Shown here piece after piece: positions 1 through 6,858 of a DNA stretch of 6,860 nt (position 1 is its first letter; each line of letters opens with the position of its first letter). The notes under the pieces were generated by a model. The model made no database searches, was not told the DNA's origin, and saw nothing but the letters and a program-made list of their open reading frames with translations. The DNA is from Prevotella sp. (GTDB lineage: Bacteria > Bacteroidota > Bacteroidia > Bacteroidales > Bacteroidaceae): contig JAJQAI010000242.1 in NCBI GenBank assembly GCA_021203915.1, positions 1 to 6,860 on the forward strand. Reading direction: 5' to 3'. Position numbers and translations under genes: made by a program.

Positions 1-40
1 AGCTTAAAGTTTTAATAGACATATTCAAAGGAAAAAAGTT

Positions 41-74
41 CCCAAGTCCTATTTTTAGTGGCTTGGGCTTTTTT
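41..74 (+). terminator. Rho-independent terminator of an upstream gene
   Basis: CCCAAG (41-46) pairs with CTTGGG (62-67). The stem extends inward by a U-G and a C-G pair (47-48 with 60-61), giving about 8 pairs closed by a loop of about 11 bases. A run of six T (69-74) follows. An A-rich tract at 32-37 could pair with the T run, so the structure might also act on the opposite strand. No gene end is visible before it, so the terminated gene lies outside the window. In many Bacteroidales the ribosomal genes rplU-rpmA precede serS, so that pair is a plausible guess that the sequence here cannot confirm. Confidence 0.75.
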
Positions 75-196
75 ATTGCTCTAAAGGAAGGCATTATGAA
101 TTAAAAACTACATGAGTTTTTTATTAGCAGACAAATTGTATCTAAATATATACCTCTTTTTTTAAAAGAAAATGTTACCTTTGCCTTACGGAAAAA

Positions 197-227
197 TTTG
201 CTATAAAAGCTCACAATTATATAGTTA
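197..227 (+). promoter_or_regulatory. Weak candidate Bacteroidota promoter for serS
   Basis: Bacteroidota primary promoters have TTTG near -33 and TAnnTTTG near -7, about 19-21 bases apart. Here TTTG (197-200) is followed after 19 bases by TATAGTTA (220-227), which matches four of the six fixed -7 positions. Transcription would start near 233, leaving a leader of about 26 bases before the serS ATG. A competing pair, TTTG (180-183) with TATAAAAG (202-209), is 18 bases apart and matches less well. A promoter is expected here because a terminator ends the previous unit at 74. The rest of 75-258 is AT-rich with only short A/T hairpins (for example 103-121), and I see no recognisable riboswitch or T-box. 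Confidence 0.3.
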
Positions 228-258
228 ACTCTTCAAAAAGAAAAAAAGAAAGTTACTT

Positions 259-1548
259 ATGCTTACACTAAAACAAATCATCGAGGACAAAGAGTTTGTA
301 ATAAAAGGCTTAGAAAAAAAGCACTTTGCAAATGCTGCAGAGGTTATCGAAAAAGTCATTTCTCTTGATTTTTCAAGAAGAGAAAATCAGCAAAAGTTAG
401 ACAAAAGTTTACAGGAAATAAACATTATGTCCTCTAAAGTAGGTGGCCTTTTTAAAGAAGGTAAGGCCCAAGAGGCCAATAAGATAAGAGAAGAAGTATC
501 TCATCTTAAAGATAGCGTAAAGCTTTTAGGCGATCAATCAAATAAGATACAGGAAGAGCTCACTCAACTTCTTTATACCATACCTAACGTTCCAAACAAG
601 GATGTACCCCAAGGTGCTTCTGCAGCGGATAATGTTGTTGTAAAAGAAGGTGGGAAGATGCCTAACCTTCCAGAGGATGCACTATGTCATTGGGATTTAT
701 GTAAGAAATTCAACCTTATAGACTTTGACTTGGGTGTAAAGGTTACAGGTGCTGGATTCCCCATATACATTGGAAAGATGGCACGCTTGCAAAGAGCCCT
801 TGAGGCTTTCTTCCTTGAGGAAGCTCGTAAGGCTGGCTATCTTGAGATACAACCTCCTTATGTTGTTAATGAAGCATCTGGTTATGGTACCGGTCAGCTT
901 CCTGATAAAGAAGGTCAGATGTATCATTGCGATCTTGACAATCTTTATCTTATTCCAACGGCTGAGGTTCCCGTAACAAACATATTCCGTGATGTGATTC
1001 TTGAGGAAAAAGATCTCCCCGTAAAGCGTTGTGCATATTCGGGATGCTTCCGCCGGGAGGCAGGCTCATACGGCTCTGATGTTAGGGGCTTAAATCGTTT
1101 ACATCAGTTTGATAAGGTGGAGATTGTTCGCATAGATAAACCTGATCATTCTTATGAGTCATTAAAGGAAATGCTTTCTCATGTTGAAGGTCTTTGCCAA
1201 AAGCTAGAACTTCCCTATCATATACTACTTCTTTGTGGTGGAGATATGAGTTTTACATCTGCTATATGCTATGACTTTGAGGTCTATAGTGCAGCACAAA
1301 AGAAATGGCTTGAGGTTTCATCGGTAAGCAATTTTGAAAGCTACCAAGCAAATCGTCTAAAATGTCGCTATCGCAGAAGCGATACTAAGAAGACAGAACT
1401 CTGTCACACCCTAAATGGTTCAGCTCTTGCTTTACCTAGAATAGTAGCAGCTATTATTGAAAACAATCAAACTCCTGAAGGTATTCGTATTCCAAAGGCC
1501 TTGATTCCATATTGTGGTTTTGAATTACTTGATGATAAGAATTTTTAA
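259..1548 (+). CDS. serS: Seryl-tRNA synthetase
   Basis: This cytosolic class II synthetase charges tRNA-Ser (and tRNA-Sec where present) with serine, using ATP. The 429-residue length is normal for bacterial SerRS. Residues about 27-105 form the charged helical arm, an antiparallel coiled coil that grips the tRNA long variable arm. The catalytic domain follows: motif 1 near 170-202, the serine-binding TAE at 234-236, the motif 2 core FRREAGS at 264-270 with its conserved arginines, and motif 3 GSALALPR at 387-394. All key catalytic elements are intact. The start MLTLKQI matches the usual N-terminus of Bacteroidales SerRS. There is no real SD, only an A-rich stretch (235-250), which is typical of the phylum. 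No terminator separates it from the next gene 51 bases on. The identification is secure. Confidence 0.97.
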   Translation: MLTLKQIIEDKEFVIKGLEKKHFANAAEVIEKVISLDFSRRENQQKLDKSLQEINIMSSKVGGLFKEGKAQEANKIREEVSHLKDSVKLLGDQSNKIQEELTQLLYTIPNVPNKDVPQGASAADNVVVKEGGKMPNLPEDALCHWDLCKKFNLIDFDLGVKVTGAGFPIYIGKMARLQRALEAFFLEEARKAGYLEIQPPYVVNEASGYGTGQLPDKEGQMYHCDLDNLYLIPTAEVPVTNIFRDVILEEKDLPVKRCAYSGCFRREAGSYGSDVRGLNRLHQFDKVEIVRIDKPDHSYESLKEMLSHVEGLCQKLELPYHILLLCGGDMSFTSAICYDFEVYSAAQKKWLEVSSVSNFESYQANRLKCRYRRSDTKKTELCHTLNGSALALPRIVAAIIENNQTPEGIRIPKALIPYCGFELLDDKNF

Positions 1549-1599
1549 ATCTTAAAAAAAGGGGGAAAAGTACAGTATTGCTCCCCAACCATTAAGCCT

Positions 1600-3963
1600 A
1601 TGTATAAGATTGTAAATAAAAAACAGTTTTCTCAAAACGTTTTTCTTTATGAGGTTGAAGCTCCTTTAATAGCAAGAAGTCGCAAAGCCGGTCATTTTGT
1701 TATTGTTAGGGTCGAAAAAAATGGAGAGCGTATGCCTCTAACAATAACTGATTCAGACACAGAGAAAGGTACAATATTTTTAGTTGTACAAAACGTTGGA
1801 GTTTCTTCCACAAAGTTGTCTAAGTTAGAGATTGGAGACCATCTAACCGATCTTGTAGGTCCGCTTGGAAATCCTACGAAAATCGAAAAATACGGCACTG
1901 TCCTCTGCGCTGGAGGTGGTGTCGGCGTAGCTCCAATGCTCCCAATAATAAAAGCTCTTAAAGCTGCCGGTAATAGAGTATTATCGGTAATTGCAGGAAG
2001 AAGCAAAGAACTTATTATTCTTGAGGATCACGTCAGAAAATATTCTGATGAACTAATAATAATGACCGATGATGGCTCTTATGGTGAAAAGGGTGTTGTC
2101 ACCGTTGGTATGGAAAAGTTTATATCTCAAGAGCATATCGATAAAGCTTTTGCTATTGGTCCTCCCGTAATGATGAAATTTAGTTGTCTAACAACTCAGA
2201 AATATAATATCCCAACTGATGTATCTCTAAATACCATAATGGTAGATGGTACTGGCATGTGCGGAGCTTGCCGCTTAACTATTGGTGGAAAGACTAGGTT
2301 TGTATGTGTTGATGGACCTGAGTTTGATGGCTCTTTAGTTGATTGGGATGAGATGCTTCATCGTATAGGCACTTTTAAGGAGAAAGAAAAAGAAGCCTTT
2401 GAGCGCTATCTCCAAGGTCAAACATCTTCGAAGGAAGTAAGTAAGGATGAAAAGGAAAAAGAACAAGAAACTCCCCACGCTAGTCATCCTAAAGAAGAGG
2501 AAGAAACAATTGAGGCACTCACCGATCATGATGCTCCTTGGCGTAAAGAGCTTCGCTTAAAAATGAAACCTAAAGAGCGTGCTACTTTAAAGCGTGTTAA
2601 GATGCCGGAACTCGATCCTGAGTATAGAGCAACGACAAGATACGAAGAAGTAGATCAAGGTCTAACCCGTGAGATGGCACTTTCTGAAGCTAAGCGGTGT
2701 CTTGATTGTGCTAAACCCACATGTATTGAGGGGTGTCCGGTAAACATAAATATTCCATCATTTATAAAGAATATCGAGCGTGGGCATTTCCTTTCTGCAG
2801 CTAAAGTCCTTAAGCATACATCTGCCCTACCTGCAGTTTGTGGACGCGTTTGCCCGCAGGAAAAACAATGTGAGAGTAAGTGTATCCACCTTAAGATGAA
2901 TGAGCCTGCCGTTGCCATAGGTTTTCTTGAGCGCTTTGCTGCTGATTATGAACGTGAGACAGGTAATATTTCACTTCCTAAAATTGCGCCATCAAATGGT
3001 ATTAAGGTAGCCGTTGTAGGCTCTGGACCATCGGGTCTAAGTTTTTCTGGCGATATGGCTAAAATGGGCTATGAGGTGCATGTCTTTGAGGCTTTGCATG
3101 AAATAGGTGGTGTCTTGAAGTATGGTATACCAGAATTCCGTTTGCCAAATAAGATTGTTGATGTTGAAATTGACAACCTAAAGAAAATGGGAGTTAATTT
3201 TAGAACCGATTGTATTATTGGTAAGACAATCACCGTAGATGAGCTAGAAAAAGCAGGCTTTAAGGGAATCTTTGTTGGCTCTGGTGCAGGACTTCCTAAT
3301 TTTATGGGAATTCCAGGCGAAAACCTTATTAATGTTATGTCATCCAATGAGTACCTAACACGTATAAATCTTATGGATGCTCCAAACCAAGATACTGATA
3401 CGCCAATAAACATAGGAAAAAAGGTAATTGTCGTTGGAGGTGGAAACACAGCAATGGACTCATGTCGTACAGCTAAGCGTCTTGGTGGAGATGTAACGAT
3501 TGTATATAGACGTTCAGAGGTTGAAATGCCAGCAAGGCTCGAGGAAGTTAAACACGCAAAGGAAGAAGGTGTTAAATTCCTATGCCTACACAACCCCATT
3601 GAATATATAGCCGATGAGCAAGGCAAAGTAAAGCAGGCTATCCTTCAAGTTATGGAGCTTGGAGAGCCTGATGCCTCAGGCAGACGCACTCCTATTCCTA
3701 TTGAGGGAAAGACCGTCACCATGGATACCGATCAGGTTATCGTAGCAGTTGGAGTCTCCCCTAACCCACTAGTACCAAAATCTATTTCTGATTTGACCTT
3801 GGGTAGAAAAAATACCATCGTTGTTAATGAAGCAATGCAAAGTTCAAGAAAGGAAATATTTGCCGGTGGTGACATAGTTCGTGGAGGCGCTACTGTTATT
3901 CTAGCTATGGGTGATGGAAGGCGTGCAGCTCAGAGCATGGACAAGGAGCTAAGAAATAAATAA
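1600..3963 (+). CDS. Fused NfnA-NfnB-type NADH-dependent ferredoxin:NADP+ oxidoreductase
   Basis: This 787-residue protein joins two flavoprotein subunits usually encoded separately. Residues 1-258 are NfnA/PyrK-like: an FAD-binding RMPLT (44-48), an NAD-binding GGGVGVAP (105-112), and [2Fe-2S] ligands D216, C221, C224 and C236 (D-x4-C-x2-C-x11-C). A charged linker (259-334) follows. Residues 335-787 are NfnB/GltD-like: two cysteine quartets (C367, C370, C375, C379; C414, C418, C424, C428) for two [4Fe-4S] clusters, an FAD Rossmann motif GSGPSG (474-479), an NADP-binding GGGNTAMD with YRR (613-620, 636-638), and a C-terminal FAD motif AGGD (755-758). Nfn enzymes couple NADH and reduced ferredoxin to NADP+ reduction by flavin electron bifurcation. 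Automated names such as 'bifunctional dihydroorotate dehydrogenase B NAD-binding subunit/NADPH-dependent glutamate synthase' are probably misleading: the first PyrK cluster cysteine is Asp here, and neither pyrD nor the large glutamate synthase subunit is adjacent. Nfn activity is inferred, not shown. The start is an ATG with no upstream alternative, and the G-rich stretch at 1561-1565 is too distant for an SD. Confidence 0.88.
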   Translation: MYKIVNKKQFSQNVFLYEVEAPLIARSRKAGHFVIVRVEKNGERMPLTITDSDTEKGTIFLVVQNVGVSSTKLSKLEIGDHLTDLVGPLGNPTKIEKYGTVLCAGGGVGVAPMLPIIKALKAAGNRVLSVIAGRSKELIILEDHVRKYSDELIIMTDDGSYGEKGVVTVGMEKFISQEHIDKAFAIGPPVMMKFSCLTTQKYNIPTDVSLNTIMVDGTGMCGACRLTIGGKTRFVCVDGPEFDGSLVDWDEMLHRIGTFKEKEKEAFERYLQGQTSSKEVSKDEKEKEQETPHASHPKEEEETIEALTDHDAPWRKELRLKMKPKERATLKRVKMPELDPEYRATTRYEEVDQGLTREMALSEAKRCLDCAKPTCIEGCPVNINIPSFIKNIERGHFLSAAKVLKHTSALPAVCGRVCPQEKQCESKCIHLKMNEPAVAIGFLERFAADYERETGNISLPKIAPSNGIKVAVVGSGPSGLSFSGDMAKMGYEVHVFEALHEIGGVLKYGIPEFRLPNKIVDVEIDNLKKMGVNFRTDCIIGKTITVDELEKAGFKGIFVGSGAGLPNFMGIPGENLINVMSSNEYLTRINLMDAPNQDTDTPINIGKKVIVVGGGNTAMDSCRTAKRLGGDVTIVYRRSEVEMPARLEEVKHAKEEGVKFLCLHNPIEYIADEQGKVKQAILQVMELGEPDASGRRTPIPIEGKTVTMDTDQVIVAVGVSPNPLVPKSISDLTLGRKNTIVVNEAMQSSRKEIFAGGDIVRGGATVILAMGDGRRAAQSMDKELRNK

Positions 3964-4023
3964 GCCCCCTAAAAAACTTTTAGGCTATACCTCTGAAATA
4001 AAAAACAGGTGTTTTTAAAGCCT
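3963..4023 (+). other. Paired hairpins in the nfn-ttcA gap
   Basis: CCTAAAA (3968-3974) pairs perfectly with TTTTAGG (3978-3984) over a 3-base loop. An AGCC/GGCT extension (3963-3966 with 3983-3986) is possible if three C are bulged. A second stem pairs AAAAAC (4001-4006) with GTTTTT (4011-4016) over the loop AGGT. AGGCT (3982-3986) is also complementary to AGCCT (4019-4023), so an alternative long-range fold exists. Neither stem is followed by a free U tract, so this is at best a weak terminator or an mRNA-processing or stability element. Part of the signal may simply reflect AT-richness. Confidence 0.3.
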
Positions 4024-4039
4024 AATTCTCTAGTTGTAT

Positions 4040-4774
4040 ATGCCCATTCTTACCGATGAACAAAAACTTGAAAGAAAAGTTATAAGTCGCTTTAAAAAAG
4101 CCATTTACACTTATAACCTCATTGAGGATAATGATAGTATTCTTATAGGGCTTTCAGGTGGAAAGGATTCGCTTTGCCTCTTAGAGATGCTCTCCCAAGT
4201 ACTCAAGATAAAGGCTAGAAGGTTTTCTGTTCAGGCCCTTCACATAAGGATGGAAAACGTAGCTTATTCTTCTTCTACATCCTACTTGGAGGAATTCTGC
4301 TTGAATCGTGATATAAAATTTCACGTAAAAACAACTAGCTTTGAAGATAGAGCTCCAAATAAATCGCCATGTTTTCCATGCTCGTGGAATAGAAGGAAGC
4401 AACTGTTTCAAACGGCTCAAGCTTTGGGATGTAATAAGATAGCACTAGGGCATCATATGGATGATATAATACACACTATGATGTTGAACCTCTATTTTCA
4501 AGGTAGCTTTTCTTCAATGCCTGTTAAGCTAAAATTAAGAAAAATGCCTCTAACAATAATTCGTCCACTATGCCTTCAAAGTGAGGAGGATTTAAAGGCA
4601 TTTGCTCTTATAAAGAAATATGAGCTACAAACAAAGAGATGTCCTTATGAAAAAGTGTCTCTTCGTGAAAAGATGAGGGATATTTTTTCGCAAATTGAAA
4701 GGAGTAATCCCGAGGCAAGGTACTCCGTATGGGAGGCCCTAAGTAAAGAAAATAAGCTAATAGAAGGGCTATAA
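4040..4774 (+). CDS. TtcA-like tRNA 2-thiolation ATPase (compact)
   Basis: This cytosolic PP-loop ATPase belongs to the TtcA/TtuA group, which adenylates a tRNA base and replaces its oxygen with sulfur; TtcA itself makes 2-thiocytidine at position 32. The 244-residue reading from the ATG has the PP-loop SGGKDS at 39-44, the cluster pair CFPC at 111-114 (C111, C114), GHHMDD at 137-142 followed by the TtcA-like segment MLNLYFQGSFSSMP (148-161), IRP at 174-176, and a third cysteine C201 in RCPYE. These three cysteines correspond to the [4Fe-4S] ligands of TtcA. The protein is clearly shorter than E. coli TtcA (about 311 residues), with both ends trimmed. An in-frame TTG at 4034 would add only two residues; I prefer the ATG because TTG is a rare start and neither has an SD. 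The exact tRNA position modified is not certain, so no symbol is given. Confidence 0.85.
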   Translation: MPILTDEQKLERKVISRFKKAIYTYNLIEDNDSILIGLSGGKDSLCLLEMLSQVLKIKARRFSVQALHIRMENVAYSSSTSYLEEFCLNRDIKFHVKTTSFEDRAPNKSPCFPCSWNRRKQLFQTAQALGCNKIALGHHMDDIIHTMMLNLYFQGSFSSMPVKLKLRKMPLTIIRPLCLQSEEDLKAFALIKKYELQTKRCPYEKVSLREKMRDIFSQIERSNPEARYSVWEALSKENKLIEGL

Positions 4775-4830
4775 ATATAGCTCTTATCTAATACTATAAT
4801 TAACTCTCATAAGGTATAAAGCAAATATAT

Positions 4831-5958
4831 ATGCAAAAGTTAAGGTGTTTTCTTCTATTTGTTTTTGCGCTTTTTTTAGGTGTAAACCTAAATGCTCAAA
4901 CCAAAAAATCTCCTGCAGATATCTTATATGAGGATATGCTTTCCTCAACGGCTAAGATTGTTGTTTTTGATAGCGTTGTTACCAAAAAAAGTGACTTTCT
5001 CAAACATATTATAATTGGTAGCGAGTCAGGTTATCTTTCAACGTATGATGATTTTTGGGGCACTAAAGGTCATGAGGATTCATATGTATTTGTCAATGAA
5101 TTTGGTAATAAGGCGTTTTTCTCAGATAAAGATAAAGAAGGACAATATCATCTTTATCAAGCAGATTATCTTGATGGTAAGTGGACAAACATAACAGCAA
5201 TTACTGATTTTGATGAGGATTTCACCGATATGAACTGCCCATTTCTTATGCCCGATGGTATAACACTATATTTTTCAGCTTTGGGCGAGGATAACTTAGG
5301 TGGTTACGACCTTTATGTAACTACATATGATAGTGAATCTTCCTCATTTAATTCTCCAGAGAACTTAGGTCTACCATATAACTCTAAGAGTAATGACTAT
5401 TTCTGTGTGATTGATGAGTTTAACTCTTTAGGCTATTTAGTCACAGATAGAAGGCTCTCGGGAGATAGCCTATGTGTATATATGTTTGTTCCAACACTAT
5501 CCCACCAAACTTACGCTGATCAAGACCTATCTCAAGCCCAATTAAAAGACCTAGCTAACCTTTCTTCTATAAAGGATACATGGTTTGACCTAAGAGAGGT
5601 AAGTGAGGCTAAAAATAGGTTAAACAAAATTATAGCTGACAAGGCAAAACAAGAAAATGAGGGCTTTTTCTTTGTTGTTAACGACGATATTATTTATACT
5701 AAGCTTGAGGATTTTAAGATTGAAGCTAATATGTCTAGATTTAGTCAACTTCTTTCCTTACGTGAGGATTTAAAAGATTCTTCTCAACGCTTAGAAGATA
5801 TGCGTTATAAATATTACACTGGAACTAGTGATGTAAAAAAACAACTTAAATCTCAAATTACAACTCTAGAGAATGAGGTAGAAAAACAATTTCAATATTT
5901 AAACACTTTAGAAAAGGAAATCCGGAACACCGAGAACCTTTTCTTGCAAAATCAATAA
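4831..5958 (+). CDS. Secreted PD40-type beta-propeller/coiled-coil protein of unknown function
   Basis: I do not recognise a named gene. The 375-residue product starts with a classical signal peptide: K3/R5, a hydrophobic core (residues 6-18), and likely cleavage after A22 in LNA-QT, a common Bacteroidota site. There is no lipobox, so it is probably periplasmic or exported rather than a lipoprotein. Residues about 85-220 contain PD40 (WD40-like propeller) strand patterns: NKAFFSDKDKEGQYHLY (93-109), DGITLYFSALGEDNLGGYDLY (142-162, here shown only as a motif with key residues D142, F148, S149, D160, Y162), and GYLVTDRR (201-208). Only two or three blades are evident, too few for a closed propeller. 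Residues about 303-372 look like a helical coiled coil rich in K, E, L and Q. The start is a plain ATG with no SD at normal spacing. The next gene follows after 12 bases. A cell-envelope scaffold or binding role is possible but unproven. Confidence 0.8.
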   Translation: MQKLRCFLLFVFALFLGVNLNAQTKKSPADILYEDMLSSTAKIVVFDSVVTKKSDFLKHIIIGSESGYLSTYDDFWGTKGHEDSYVFVNEFGNKAFFSDKDKEGQYHLYQADYLDGKWTNITAITDFDEDFTDMNCPFLMPDGITLYFSALGEDNLGGYDLYVTTYDSESSSFNSPENLGLPYNSKSNDYFCVIDEFNSLGYLVTDRRLSGDSLCVYMFVPTLSHQTYADQDLSQAQLKDLANLSSIKDTWFDLREVSEAKNRLNKIIADKAKQENEGFFFVVNDDIIYTKLEDFKIEANMSRFSQLLSLREDLKDSSQRLEDMRYKYYTGTSDVKKQLKSQITTLENEVEKQFQYLNTLEKEIRNTENLFLQNQ

Positions 5959-5965
5959 GAAAGGA
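5959..5965 (+). promoter_or_regulatory. Strong SD site of the phosphorylase gene
   Basis: GAAAGGA lies 5 bases before the ATG at 5971 and begins directly after the stop codon of the preceding gene. It is the only well-placed purine-rich SD in the window, where the other starts have none. The arrangement suggests that ribosomes finishing the PD40 gene can re-initiate here, so the two genes are probably translated from one mRNA. Confidence 0.6.
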
Positions 5966-5970
5966 AAACT

Positions 5971-6858
5971 ATGAAAACACACAAAAGGTATTATGCAGAC
6001 TCAGAACTTATGATTAATGATGATGGTAGTATTTTCCATCTTCATGTTAAACCAGAATGGTTAGCAGATAAGATTATCTTTGTGGGCGATCCAGGAAGAG
6101 TGCCTATGGTTGCTGCACATTTTGAAAAAGTTCTTCATCAGGTAGAGAGCCGTGAGTTCCACACAATAACAGGATATTACAAAGGTAAACACATTATGGT
6201 TACATCTACTGGTATTGGATGTGATAATATTGACATTGTGATGAATGAGCTAGATGCTCTAGCTAACATAGACTTTAAGACTCGAGAAGAAAAGGAGGAT
6301 TTCCGTCAACTTGAGATTGTACGTATTGGAACTTGTGGCGGTTTACAACCTTATACACCTGTAGGATCTTTTATTTGTTCTATGAAGTCAGTTGGCTTTG
6401 ATGGACTGCTGAATTTTTACCAAGGTCGTAACTCAGTTTGTGACCTAGCAATGGAGCGGGCTCTAATCAACCATTTAGGCTGGACTGGCAACATGTGTGC
6501 ACCCTACCCTTACGTTATAGATGCAGACCCAGAATTAGTGGAAAGAATAGCAGGAAAGAATATGGTACTTGGTGTAACTATAGCATGTGGGGGATTTTTT
6601 GGCCCACAGGGACGTCAACTACGTATACCACTTGCTGACCCTAAACAGAATGAGAAAATCGAAAAGTTTGAATATAATGGTATGAGAATCACCAATTTTG
6701 AGATGGAGAGCTCTGCTCTAGCCGGACTCTCACGCCTAATGGGTCATAAGGCAACAACATGTTGTATGGTAATTGCTAACCGTCTTGCCAAAAAGGCAAA
6801 TACAGGATATAAAAATCAAATAGATGACTTAATTAGTATCGTACTAGATAGAATCTAA
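5971..6858 (+). CDS. Uridine phosphorylase-like nucleoside phosphorylase (NP-I family)
   Basis: This cytosolic enzyme of pyrimidine salvage probably splits uridine with phosphate into uracil and ribose 1-phosphate. The 295 residues retain the active site known from E. coli Udp. H23 in IFHL matches the ribose-contacting histidine. GDPGR (39-43) gives phosphate-binding G39 and R43, R61 in REF matches the phosphate-contacting arginine donated by the partner subunit, and R118 and T121 lie in RIGTCGG (118-124). Q213 and R215 in GPQGR match the uracil-reading Gln and Arg. FEMESS (243-248) supplies the ribose-binding E-M-E, and R271 lies in ANR. It is about 40 residues longer than E. coli Udp (253 residues), through a longer N-terminus and a charged insert near 101-114. 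Uridine preference is inferred from these residues; related pyrimidine nucleosides are possible. The gene is complete, with its stop codon two bases from the window end, and follows the secreted PD40 gene by 12 bases. Confidence 0.88.
   Translation: MKTHKRYYADSELMINDDGSIFHLHVKPEWLADKIIFVGDPGRVPMVAAHFEKVLHQVESREFHTITGYYKGKHIMVTSTGIGCDNIDIVMNELDALANIDFKTREEKEDFRQLEIVRIGTCGGLQPYTPVGSFICSMKSVGFDGLLNFYQGRNSVCDLAMERALINHLGWTGNMCAPYPYVIDADPELVERIAGKNMVLGVTIACGGFFGPQGRQLRIPLADPKQNEKIEKFEYNGMRITNFEMESSALAGLSRLMGHKATTCCMVIANRLAKKANTGYKNQIDDLISIVLDRI

Noticed and set aside
84..104. AAGGAAGG followed by ATG AAT TAA (96-104), a two-codon mini-ORF with a good SD
   Set aside because: A two-codon reading frame can arise by chance, and it probably lies upstream of the serS transcription start. 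No attenuator with a U tract follows that would make it a leader peptide.
103..121. AAAAACT/AGTTTTT inverted repeat
   Set aside because: A 7-pair stem with only one G-C pair in very AT-rich DNA, without a following T run beyond the stem; expected by chance.
112..165. A 17-codon ORF (ATG at 112) in the serS leader
   Set aside because: It has no SD at proper spacing, AT-biased low-complexity coding (mostly L, F, Y, I) and no similarity I recognise; it is most likely chance.
749..976. 75-codon frame on the plus strand inside serS
   Set aside because: It overlaps the conserved SerRS catalytic domain in another frame and shows no domain features.
1536..1554. TAAGA/TCTTA hairpin spanning the serS stop codon
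   Set aside because: Five weak pairs with a 9-base loop, followed by A and G rather than T; not a terminator.
3069..3626. 185-codon open frame on the minus strand inside the Nfn-type gene
   Set aside because: It lies fully opposite a strongly conserved coding region (FAD and NADP domains), and its translation has no recognisable motif; it is a shadow frame.
1600..3963. Reading this gene as a true dihydroorotate dehydrogenase subunit or glutamate synthase small subunit
   Set aside because: The first PyrK cluster cysteine is replaced by Asp216, and neither pyrD nor a large glutamate synthase gene is next to it; the fused NfnA-NfnB order fits better.
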